Source: Bacteroidales bacterium UBA3630
GTDB taxonomy: Bacteria; Bacteroidota; Bacteroidia; Bacteroidales; P3
Length of the DNA: 5,178 nt
Direction: 5' to 3'
NCBI GenBank assembly: GCA_002373995.1
Contig: DFLB01000056.1
Location: 1 to 5,178, forward strand
Made by a program: the position numbers and the translations under genes
The notes under the pieces: model-generated
Told to the model about the DNA's origin: nothing
Databases searched by the model: none
What the model saw: the letters and a program-made list of their open reading frames with translations, nothing else
In this document: positions 1 to 5,178 of the stretch, piece by piece
Layout: every line of letters starts with the position of its first letter
How positions within the stretch are numbered: position 1 is the first letter of the stretch

Positions 1-43
1 AAAAATAAAAATAAAAATAAAACTAAAAGAAAAACATACAATA
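1..43 (+). promoter_or_regulatory. A-rich 5' leader of the first gene
   Basis: The 43 bases before the first ATG are almost all A, with only a few T, C and G. They begin with three copies of the hexamer AAAAAT (1-18). There is no Shine-Dalgarno sequence. In Bacteroidota, A-rich unstructured leaders commonly take the place of a Shine-Dalgarno site and promote translation, so this stretch probably serves as the translation-initiation region. No Bacteroidota-type promoter (TTTG around -33, TAnnTTTG around -7) is visible, so the promoter probably lies upstream of the window. The regulatory role is inferred from composition and position. Confidence 0.45.
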
Positions 44-676
44 ATGGACAGCAAAAAACAATACACTATTGCCATCAACCGCGAGGCTGGATCGGGTGGC
101 AGGAGTTTAGCCGAGCGGCTGGGAGAGAAGCTTGGCATCAACGTATACACCAAAGCGGCGCTGGAAGGACTGATAGAGCACTTCGGGCTGACGGAGGGAG
201 AGATAGAGCACCTGAGGACGCGGAAGCAGAGCTGGTGGGACGAGGTGTGCCAATTCAACAAACAATTCGCCGCTGCGGGCAGCGAGTATGAGGTCAACCG
301 CGAGGTGACGCCGAAGCAGGTGTACCACATGGAAGAGAAGCTGCTGAAAGAGATTGCCGAACGCGAGTCGTGCATCATCGTGGGGCGAGCCGCTTTCCAT
401 ATCTTCAAAGACACCCCCTCGGTCAAGAAGCTGTTTTTCATTGCCGACAGGGACTACCGTATAGCGCACATGAAAGCCAAGTTGGGCGTTGACGACCGCG
501 AGGCTGCACGTATCATCGACGAGACGGACAAAGAGCGCGAAACATACACCAAGAGCATCATGGGGGTGTCGCGTTACGACTGCCACAACTACGACATGGT
601 GCTCAACATCACGAACAAGGATCCGGAGAAGATGGCCGACTTTCTGGCGGCCATAGTAAAAGCCGAAATGCAATAA
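44..676 (+). CDS. Cytidylate kinase-like family protein
   Basis: This is a 210-residue soluble P-loop protein of the cytidylate kinase-like family (Pfam family PF13189), common in Bacteroidales and Firmicutes. The nucleotide-binding loop is the atypical family form near the N-terminus, REAGSGGRSLAERL (residues 13-26), following the beta strand YTIAI. A second family motif, IIVGRAAF, lies at residues 111-118. The C-terminal half holds charged helices (DDREAARIIDETDKERE) resembling the lid region of nucleoside monophosphate kinases, then a strand MVLNIT. By homology it should phosphorylate a nucleotide with ATP, but the physiological substrate of this subfamily is uncertain and it is not the canonical Cmk. 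The ATG at 44 follows an A-rich leader and places the P-loop where the family expects it. It ends 2 bp before folA, so the two are probably co-transcribed. Length is normal and no defect is seen. Confidence 0.88.
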   Translation: MDSKKQYTIAINREAGSGGRSLAERLGEKLGINVYTKAALEGLIEHFGLTEGEIEHLRTRKQSWWDEVCQFNKQFAAAGSEYEVNREVTPKQVYHMEEKLLKEIAERESCIIVGRAAFHIFKDTPSVKKLFFIADRDYRIAHMKAKLGVDDREAARIIDETDKERETYTKSIMGVSRYDCHNYDMVLNITNKDPEKMADFLAAIVKAEMQ

Positions 677-678
677 AG

Positions 679-1218
679 ATGGTCAATACCAACACAAAAC
701 CGAAGCTTGCGATAATCGTGGCCGTGGCCCAGAACGGCGCCATCGGCAAGGACAACGACCTGCTGTGGCACCTGAGCGGCGACTTGAAGCGTTTCAAAGA
801 ACTCACCACGGGGCACCCCGTCGTCATGGGCCGCAAGACATGGGAGAGCCTGCCCAAACGTCCCTTGCCCAAACGTCAGAACATCGTGATGACGCAGAAC
901 CCCGACTTTGCAGCCGAGGGAGCCACGGTGGTGCACAGCGTGAACGGTCTCTTCGAGGCCCTGAAAGGGTACGACGAGGAGGTGTTCATCATGGGAGGAG
1001 CGGCCATCTACACGGCGCTGCTGCCGTTTGCACAACGGCTGTACATCACGCGAGTGTATAGAGACTACGAGGCAGACGTGTACTTTCCGCCAGTCGACAT
1101 GTCGGAGTTCACGCTGGTGAAACTCGGCGAACCGCTGCACGACGAGGAGAGCGGGATAGACTACGCATACGAGGAGTATGACAGGAAGAGCAGGCAGCTG
1201 GTAGCAGGTAGCTGGTAG
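679..1218 (+). CDS. folA: Dihydrofolate reductase
   Basis: This 179-residue enzyme reduces dihydrofolate to tetrahydrofolate with NADPH in the cytoplasm, supporting thymidylate, purine and methionine synthesis. Diagnostic motifs appear in order: IIVAVAQNGAIGKDNDLLWHL (12-32, Met20-loop region), the substrate-binding acid D35 in GDLKRFKELT, VVMGRKTWESLP (48-59), NIVMT (68-72) and the NADPH-binding IMGGAAIYTALL (104-115), then YITRV. The start is fixed by the 2-bp gap after the upstream stop and an A-rich CAATAAAG just before the ATG. thyA, a frequent folA partner, is not in the window. The 3' end is odd. The natural C-terminus seems to be near YEEYDRK, whereas the last residues (roughly QLVAGSW) and the TAG stop are written by the heptamer array that fills the following spacer. 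The short tail is unlikely to matter for catalysis. Confidence 0.96.
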   Translation: MVNTNTKPKLAIIVAVAQNGAIGKDNDLLWHLSGDLKRFKELTTGHPVVMGRKTWESLPKRPLPKRQNIVMTQNPDFAAEGATVVHSVNGLFEALKGYDEEVFIMGGAAIYTALLPFAQRLYITRVYRDYEADVYFPPVDMSEFTLVKLGEPLHDEESGIDYAYEEYDRKSRQLVAGSW

Positions 1219-1353
1219 CAATGGGGTGGTATGATTGGAAGAGCTGGTAGCAGGTAGCTGGTAGCAGGTAGCTGGTAGCAGGTAGCAATGGGGTGGTATG
1301 ATAAGAAAAGCTGGTTGCTGGTAGCAGGTTGCTGGTAGCAATGGGATGAATGG
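1196..1353 (+). repeat. Heptanucleotide GGTAGCW tandem array in three blocks
   Basis: This array overlaps the end of folA and fills nearly all of the spacer before cinA. The unit is GGTAGCA or GGTAGCT, with some GGTTGCT variants, and it keeps strict 7-bp phase. Three blocks share a plan: AGCT, then 3, 6 or 4 heptamers, then ATGGGGT plus GGTATGA, then a 7-base spacer. The blocks start at 1196, 1242 and 1309, and the tail of the third has degenerated. Because 7 is not a multiple of 3, the TAG inside the unit falls in all three + frames, so readthrough is blocked in every frame, including folA, whose stop it supplies. The regularly spaced GG pairs could in principle form two-tier G-quadruplexes. 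The complementary strand has no stops, which creates a spurious open frame (589-1341). No promoter, RNA gene or terminator is seen within it. Confidence 0.92.
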
Positions 1354-1371
1354 GTATTAAGATATCAGGAG

Positions 1372-2652
1372 ATGAATGTTACGATAATCAATATAGGCGA
1401 TGAGTTGCTGTTGGGGCAGGTTGTCAACACGAATGCCTCGACGATGGGGCGGATGCTGACGGAGGCAGGGATGGCAGTGGGGAGGACCATAGTGGTGGGC
1501 GACAACCGCAAAGCCATCTGGCAGGCGGTAGACAGCGCCCTGCACAAATCGGATGCTGTGCTGGTGACGGGGGGATTGGGGCCGACGAAGGACGACATCA
1601 CCAAGAGACTGCTCTGCGACTATTTCCACAGCGAGCTGGTGGAGAGCGAGACGGCGCTGGAGAACGTGCGCCGCATCTTCGCTGTGCGGGGGTTCGAGCT
1701 GACGGCGGTCAACCGCGCCCAGGCCCTGGTGCCGAAATGCTGCGAAGTGCTGAACAACGACGTGGGCACAGCGCCGTGCATGTGGTTTCAAGTGGAAAAA
1801 GGAAAAAGCGAAGCTACACAGGACGGCCTTCCACATACCGTACTGGTGTCGCTGCCGGGGGTGCCGCACGAGATGGAATGGCTGATGCAGAACAGAGTGA
1901 TTCCCAAGCTGCAGGAGACCTTTCGGACAGACATCATCATCAACAAGAACATACTGACGCAGGGCATAGGAGAGAGCTTTCTGAGCGACCTTATAGAGCC
2001 GTGGGAGACGAGCCTGCCGGAGGACATCAAGCTGGCCTACCTGCCGGTGGCGGGGATGACCAAGCTGCGGCTGACGGCCCGCCTTCCGCACGACTATCCA
2101 CTATCCACCTTCCACTTTCCGCTTGAAGGGCTCTACAAGATTGCAGGCCAATACATTGTGGGCGAGGACTGCGAGACTCTGGCCGAACTGGTGCACAAGA
2201 CCCTCACGGAGCGCGGCCTGACCCTGGCCACCGCCGAGAGCTGCACAGGCGGCACCATAGCCAGCCAGCTGACGGCACAGGCGGGTGCTTCGGTGTACTT
2301 CAAAGGGGGCGTGGTGGCCTACAGCAACGAGGTGAAAGAATGCGCCTTAGGCGTGCAGCACAGCACACTGGAAGCCCACGGCGCGGTGAGCGAAGAGACG
2401 GCGAGAGAGATGGCCGAAGGGGTGCGCAAGCGCCTCGGTGCCGACATAGCCATAGCGACCACGGGCATCGCCGGCCCCGACGGGGGCACACGGGAGAAGC
2501 CCGTGGGCACGGTGTGGATAGCCGTGGCCGACGCCACACACACGGAGGCCCAGCTGCTGAGCTTCCCCGGCCGTAGACGCCAGCAGAACATCGACCGCAC
2601 GGTGAACCAAGCGTTCTCCATGCTAATACACCTGATATGCCAAAAGCACTGA
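1372..2652 (+). CDS. cinA: CinA family nicotinamide-nucleotide amidohydrolase
   Basis: This 426-residue two-domain CinA protein is cytoplasmic. The N-terminal MoaB/Mog-like domain (about residues 1-170) shows IGDELLLGQVVNTN (8-21), VTGGLGPTKDD (65-75) and PGVPHEM. In the family this domain is linked to ADP-ribose pyrophosphatase activity. The C-terminal PncC domain (about 265-422) has AESCTGG (288-294, containing the presumed catalytic serine) and GIAGPDGG plus PVGTVWIA, and deamidates nicotinamide mononucleotide for NAD recycling. The ATG at 1372 has no upstream in-frame start (an in-frame TAG lies at 1336-1338) and matches the usual CinA N-terminus. An AGGAG abuts the ATG directly, too close for normal Shine-Dalgarno use. 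Two places look inserted: residues about 142-155, which lengthen a loop before the VLVSLPG strand, and residues 241-250, encoded by a heptamer repeat in the interdomain linker. It overlaps the next gene by 16 bp. Confidence 0.95.
   Translation: MNVTIINIGDELLLGQVVNTNASTMGRMLTEAGMAVGRTIVVGDNRKAIWQAVDSALHKSDAVLVTGGLGPTKDDITKRLLCDYFHSELVESETALENVRRIFAVRGFELTAVNRAQALVPKCCEVLNNDVGTAPCMWFQVEKGKSEATQDGLPHTVLVSLPGVPHEMEWLMQNRVIPKLQETFRTDIIINKNILTQGIGESFLSDLIEPWETSLPEDIKLAYLPVAGMTKLRLTARLPHDYPLSTFHFPLEGLYKIAGQYIVGEDCETLAELVHKTLTERGLTLATAESCTGGTIASQLTAQAGASVYFKGGVVAYSNEVKECALGVQHSTLEAHGAVSEETAREMAEGVRKRLGADIAIATTGIAGPDGGTREKPVGTVWIAVADATHTEAQLLSFPGRRRQQNIDRTVNQAFSMLIHLICQKH
1794..1835 (+). other. AT-rich in-frame insertion in cinA
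   Basis: Between MWFQ and VLVSLPGVPHEM, CinA homologues usually have only a short hairpin of a few residues (an EKDGK-like turn). Here about 14 extra residues (KGKSEATQDGLPHT and neighbours) are present. The DNA begins with two direct copies of GGAAAAA (1794-1807) and is richer in A than the surrounding GC-rich coding sequence. The frame is kept and the domain continues normally on both sides. The comparison with homologues is from memory, so the exact boundaries are approximate. Confidence 0.45.
2093..2120 (+). repeat. Four-copy heptamer repeat inside cinA
   Basis: Four contiguous 7-bp units (ACTATCC, ACTATCC, ACCTTCC, ACTTTCC) lie within the cinA coding region. They encode about residues 241-250 (DYPLSTFHFP), in the linker between the N-terminal domain and the PncC domain. 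The unit differs from the GGTAGCW heptamer upstream but has the same 7-bp period. Because the period is not a multiple of three, gain or loss of one unit would shift the reading frame before the PncC domain. Confidence 0.75.
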
Positions 2653-3014
2653 TCACCATACTGCTGCTCATCGTGAGCAACGTCTTCATGACCTTTGCCT
2701 GGTACGGCAACCTGAAGCTCACCGAGCTGAAGATCAACACCAGCTGGCCGCTGATACTCATCATCCTGACCTCGTGGGGGGTGGCTTTCTTCGAGTACTC
2801 GTTCATGATCCCCGCCAACCGCATAGGCAGCCAGATCAACGGGGGACCCTTCTCGCTGATGCAGCTGAAGATACTGGCCGAGTGCATCTCGCTGACGGTC
2901 TTCACCATCATCGTGGCTACCGTCTTCAAGAGCGAGCCCATCCGATGGAACCACCTCGTCAGCTTTGTCTTCATACTGCTGGCGGTGGTGTTTGCGTTCT
3001 GGAGGACGAAATAA
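2637..3014 (+). CDS. DMT-type membrane protein, DUF486 family
   Basis: This 125-residue integral membrane protein has four predicted helices at about residues 4-22, 38-57, 78-97 and 105-122. Family hallmarks are MTFAWYGNLK (18-27) and the segment WGVAFFEYSFMIPANRIG (47-64), which fit DUF486 (PF04342), a small multidrug-resistance-like branch of the drug/metabolite transporter superfamily. Its substrate is unknown. Such four-helix proteins would be expected to work as dimers in the inner membrane. The start at 2637 lies within the cinA 3' end, giving a 16-bp overlap in another frame, which suggests translational coupling. The start gives the usual short N-terminus before helix 1. No link of function to CinA is evident beyond co-transcription, and length and motifs look complete. 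Confidence 0.9.
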   Translation: MPKALITILLLIVSNVFMTFAWYGNLKLTELKINTSWPLILIILTSWGVAFFEYSFMIPANRIGSQINGGPFSLMQLKILAECISLTVFTIIVATVFKSEPIRWNHLVSFVFILLAVVFAFWRTK

Positions 3015-3053
3015 GGGGCGCGACCTGAAAGCCACGACGCTCAACATAAAGAT

Positions 3054-5147
3054 ATGAAACGCATAGCCTACCTTCTGTTGCCGCTGCTGCTGGCGGCTTG
3101 CACACAGAGACCCGATAGGGTGGAGTTGACCGACTGGCAGTTTGAATACCACGGACAGCAGTATGCAGCCACGGTGCCAGGGTTCATCCATACCGACCTG
3201 ATGGCCAACGGTCTCATCCCCGACCCCTACTACGGCACGAACGAGGACAGCGTGCAGTGGGTGGGCGACAGCGTGTGGCACTACAGCACCACCATCCGGA
3301 AAAGCGAGCTGCCCGAGGGCGACACTCTTTGGTTAGTATTCGAAGGCCTTGCCGGACAAGCATCCATTGTCATCAACGGAGAGATCATCGATGCAATGGA
3401 CAATATGTTCTGCCAGTACATATTCCCCGTCTCCGACTTCCTGCTTGGGCTGGACGACAATATGCTCAAAATCGGTCTGACCTTCTGGCCTGTCACCAAT
3501 ACACGCCACGACGAAGAATGCGAATCCCTACCAAGCGATTCTCTCAAGGAATCCTGGTACGGCATTCCGCTCCCTGACCGCCGCGCTTTCACGCGCATCG
3601 CGCCCTACCAGCAGGGCTGGGATTGGGGTCCCAAGCTGAAGACCTGCGGTATCTGGAAGCGGGTGTATATCACCAACAAATCTCAATCAGAACTAAAAGA
3701 ACCATCAGAAAACAATTCTTTTTGTTCTTTTAGTTCTGATTGGAATAAAATAGAACTCCGGCAGGAGCGGGACAGCATCGGGCAGTCGTTTGCTTTCTAC
3801 AAAGACGGCAAACGCATATTCATGAAGGGAGCCAACTGGATACCGGTGCACTCGTTCCCTGTGGACGACAGCGAGAACAGAGCCCGCTACCGAAGCCTGC
3901 TCAGCTCGGCCAAAGAAGCCGGGTTCAACATGATAAGAGTGTGGGGGGGAGGCATCTACGAGCACGACTACTTCTACGACCTCTGCGACTCGCTGGGGCT
4001 GATGGTGTGGCAAGACTTCAACTTCAGCACGATGCTGTATCCGGACAACAAGGAGATGCTGGAGAGCATAAAACAGGAGGCCTATGAGAACGTCAGCCGC
4101 ATAGCGAGGCACCGCTGCGTGGTGCTCTGGTGCGGCAACAACGAGGTGAAGAACGGCTGGGAAGACTGGGGCTGGCAGGGGGTGTATAACTGGACGCCCG
4201 AGCAGCGAGCAAGGTTAGAGAAGGCGATAGACACAATATTCGGTTATAGCGGCAACAGTAACTATAGTGACAATAGTATTTTGGCGCAAGCCGTCAGGGA
4301 CTGCGACCCGATGCAGAGACCATATATCACGACCTCGCCGCTGTATGGCTGGGGCCACAAGGAGTGCACGACCCACGGCGACAGCCACTACTGGGGAGTG
4401 TGGTGGGGCGAGGAGCCCTTTGAGGTGTACAAGGAGAAGACGGGGCGCTTCATGAGCGAGTACGGGTTCCAGAGCTACCCGATGATATCGACGATCAAAC
4501 GGTTCTGTACTGACGAGCAGCTGAGCATCGACTCCCCTACCCTGCGCAACCATCAGAAGCACGGCCGCGGGCGGGAGATAATAGACAAGGCTATGATGCG
4601 ATACTACGGTTTGGACAGCCGGAGCCTATCGCTTGAGGACTATGCCTACATGAGCCAGTTGCTGCAGGCGTGGGGAGTGGGTTACGGGATACTGTGCCAC
4701 ATAGCCGACCCGCGCTGCGGGGGGACCCTCTACTGGCAGCTGAACGACTGCTGGCCTGTGGCGTCGTGGAGTTCGATAGACTATTACGGGAACTGGAAGG
4801 CGCTGCATTACCGTGCGAAAGAGCTGTTTGCAGACGATGCAGACGTGGAGGCATGGCGGGAGTATTACACGGTGTATCCCAAAGAGCGGAGATACGCGGA
4901 GGCGAGATACAAGGTGGAGACCCAGCAGGAAGGGGCGCTGAGGGTGAGGATAGAGGCGGAGAGCGACCTGTATGGCGTGTATATCGAGACGGAGCCGCAT
5001 GTGGACGGGCATTTCACACGGAATTTTGCCGATTTGAAGAAGGGTGAGGTGATGGAAGCGGCGTTTGTGCCGACCAAGGCGGGGGCAGACCTTGCAGGGG
5101 TGAGGGTGAGCGTGAAGACCTTGAACGAGGTGATGAGAGGGAGGTGA
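3054..5147 (+). CDS. GH2 beta-mannosidase lipoprotein lacking Ig-like domains
   Basis: This 697-residue retaining glycoside hydrolase family 2 beta-mannosidase should release terminal beta-mannose from mannan fragments or N-glycan cores. Residues 1-16 form a lipoprotein signal (MKRIAYLLLPLLLAAC) with lipobox cysteine C16, so the enzyme is lipid-anchored, probably facing the periplasm because no clear surface-export acidic motif follows. The N-terminal sugar-binding beta-sandwich (about 20-205) has VPGFIHTDL, GLIPDPYYG, GWDWGP (188-193) and GIWKRVYI (199-206). The catalytic barrel (about 232-585) has FMKGANWIP (256-264), RVWGGGIYE (295-303), the acid/base E364 in CGNNE and the nucleophile E469 in MSEYGFQS, then YWQLNDCWP. 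A C-terminal beta domain (about 603-697) follows. Typical homologues run about 820-880 residues. Here roughly 100 residues of the first Ig-like domain, including the WWPNG-type motif, and roughly 90 of the second are missing. Residues 211-230 are encoded by a palindromic repeat instead. Activity is therefore uncertain. Confidence 0.9.
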   Translation: MKRIAYLLLPLLLAACTQRPDRVELTDWQFEYHGQQYAATVPGFIHTDLMANGLIPDPYYGTNEDSVQWVGDSVWHYSTTIRKSELPEGDTLWLVFEGLAGQASIVINGEIIDAMDNMFCQYIFPVSDFLLGLDDNMLKIGLTFWPVTNTRHDEECESLPSDSLKESWYGIPLPDRRAFTRIAPYQQGWDWGPKLKTCGIWKRVYITNKSQSELKEPSENNSFCSFSSDWNKIELRQERDSIGQSFAFYKDGKRIFMKGANWIPVHSFPVDDSENRARYRSLLSSAKEAGFNMIRVWGGGIYEHDYFYDLCDSLGLMVWQDFNFSTMLYPDNKEMLESIKQEAYENVSRIARHRCVVLWCGNNEVKNGWEDWGWQGVYNWTPEQRARLEKAIDTIFGYSGNSNYSDNSILAQAVRDCDPMQRPYITTSPLYGWGHKECTTHGDSHYWGVWWGEEPFEVYKEKTGRFMSEYGFQSYPMISTIKRFCTDEQLSIDSPTLRNHQKHGRGREIIDKAMMRYYGLDSRSLSLEDYAYMSQLLQAWGVGYGILCHIADPRCGGTLYWQLNDCWPVASWSSIDYYGNWKALHYRAKELFADDADVEAWREYYTVYPKERRYAEARYKVETQQEGALRVRIEAESDLYGVYIETEPHVDGHFTRNFADLKKGEVMEAAFVPTKAGADLAGVRVSVKTLNEVMRGR
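3684..3742 (+). repeat. 59-bp near-palindrome of 9-bp units inside the mannosidase
   Basis: Bases 3684-3702 and 3724-3742 are perfect 19-bp inverted copies separated by 21 bp. The structure is finer than a plain hairpin. Three 9-mers (CAATCAGAA, CTAAAAGAA, CCATCAGAA) are followed by AACAA, then three 9-mers in the opposite sense (TTCTTTTTG, TTCTTTTAG, TTCTGATTG). The innermost pair is imperfect, but AGAA and TTCT there can still pair. The units are exactly three codons each, so the gene stays open. The segment is far more AT-rich than the surrounding gene and uses different codons (TTT, TCT, AAA, CAA, CTA). It replaces the first Ig-like domain of the enzyme. As RNA it could form a long stem, but it lacks the trailing T-tract of a simple terminator. 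Confidence 0.95.
4246..4281 (+). repeat. Four 9-bp units in the mannosidase catalytic domain
   Basis: Four degenerate 9-mers (TATAGCGGC, AACAGTAAC, TATAGTGAC, AATAGTATT) encode YSG, NSN, YSD and NSI, which can also be read as two copies of an 18-bp unit. They lie between the acid/base and nucleophile glutamates, in a helix-loop region after DTIFG and before LAQAVRDCDP. Relatives usually run through here without this Ser/Asn-rich stretch, so it appears to be an in-frame insertion of about 12 residues. It probably forms a surface loop. Confidence 0.75.
4829..4845 (+). repeat. Short direct repeat at the missing second Ig domain
   Basis: Two copies of TGCAGACG (4829-4836 and 4838-4845) lie 9 bp apart in frame, encoding AD, D, AD. 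They fall exactly where the barrel (ending LHYRAKELF) is joined almost directly to the C-terminal domain (starting EYYTVYPKE). Most GH2 mannosidases carry an Ig-like domain of about 90 residues at that point. The repeat may mark an old deletion junction, but an 8-bp match is short enough to be chance. Confidence 0.5.
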
Positions 5148-5178
5148 GATGCAGAGGATATGCTTAGGATGTGCTTAG
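5146..5178 (+). repeat. 11-bp tandem repeat after the mannosidase stop
   Basis: GATATGCTTAG (5157-5167) is followed immediately by GATGTGCTTAG (5168-5178), with 10 of 11 bases identical. A weaker preceding unit GAGATGCAGAG (5146-5156, 8 of 11) overlaps the mannosidase stop codon. The array runs to the window edge and may continue beyond it. No terminator or gene start is recognised in this stretch. Confidence 0.6.

Noticed and set aside
851..877. 12-bp direct repeat TGCCCAAACGTC, 15 bp apart, in folA
   Set aside because: It encodes LPKRP and LPKRQ, which matches the normal length and pattern of this loop in dihydrofolate reductases, so there is no sign of an insertion.
589..1341. 250-codon minus-strand open frame with repeated LPATCYQ peptides
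   Set aside because: It is antisense to folA and the kinase gene. The peptide repeats simply reflect the stop-free complement of the GGTAGCW array, and no protein family is recognisable.
2319..3281. 320-codon minus-strand open frame
   Set aside because: It lies opposite cinA, the DUF486 gene and the mannosidase start, all of which have clear family motifs. This is a shadow frame produced by GC-rich codons.
3684..3742. Intrinsic terminator or MITE
   Set aside because: The stem is AT-rich with no T-tract after the right arm, it lies in an open coding frame, and there are no target-site duplications or element body. The 9-mer repeat structure explains it better.
3943..3949. G7 homopolymer in the mannosidase as a phase-variation tract
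   Set aside because: It encodes the conserved WGGG of the catalytic barrel (RVWGGGIYE), so it is explained by protein conservation.
5149..5178. Nine-codon open frame MQRICLGCA ending at the window edge
   Set aside because: It is too short, has no separate start signal and is made of the 11-bp repeat units.

Overview
The window looks like chromosomal DNA of a Bacteroidales bacterium (Bacteroidaceae or Prevotellaceae type). The basis is the gene types (a cytidylate kinase-like protein, a Bacteroidales-style CinA, a DUF486 membrane protein, a GH2 beta-mannosidase lipoprotein), A-rich translation starts without Shine-Dalgarno sites in place of classical ones, and fairly GC-rich coding DNA interrupted by AT-rich inserts. 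The species cannot be named from this window.

Layout: five genes, all on the + strand and tightly packed, read as one probable transcription unit. An A-rich leader (1-43) precedes a cytidylate kinase-like gene (44-676). Two bases later comes dihydrofolate reductase, folA (679-1218). A 153-bp spacer made almost entirely of a heptanucleotide repeat array separates it from cinA (1372-2652). A small four-helix DUF486 membrane protein (2637-3014) overlaps the end of cinA by 16 bp. After a 39-bp gap comes a lipoprotein GH2 beta-mannosidase (3054-5147). The last 31 bases hold a short 11-bp tandem repeat and no gene. No tRNA, rRNA, CRISPR, IS element or convincing terminator is visible, and the minus-strand open frames are shadows.

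Function: the first three genes are housekeeping (nucleotide phosphorylation, tetrahydrofolate synthesis, pyridine-nucleotide salvage or repair). The beta-mannosidase is a glycan-degrading exo-enzyme and has no metabolic link to them that the sequence shows. No susC/susD or regulator is present to mark a polysaccharide utilization locus.

The unusual content is a set of short tandem repeats that have invaded or replaced parts of genes: a 7-bp array that runs into folA and encodes its last residues; a second 7-bp array in the cinA interdomain linker; a 59-bp near-palindrome built of 9-bp units inside the mannosidase; a run of four 9-bp units in its catalytic domain; and an 11-bp repeat at the window end. 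The 59-bp palindrome sits exactly where the first Ig-like domain of GH2 mannosidases should be. The second Ig-like domain, after the catalytic barrel, also appears to be missing, although both catalytic glutamates remain. That combination is the best candidate for something new here.
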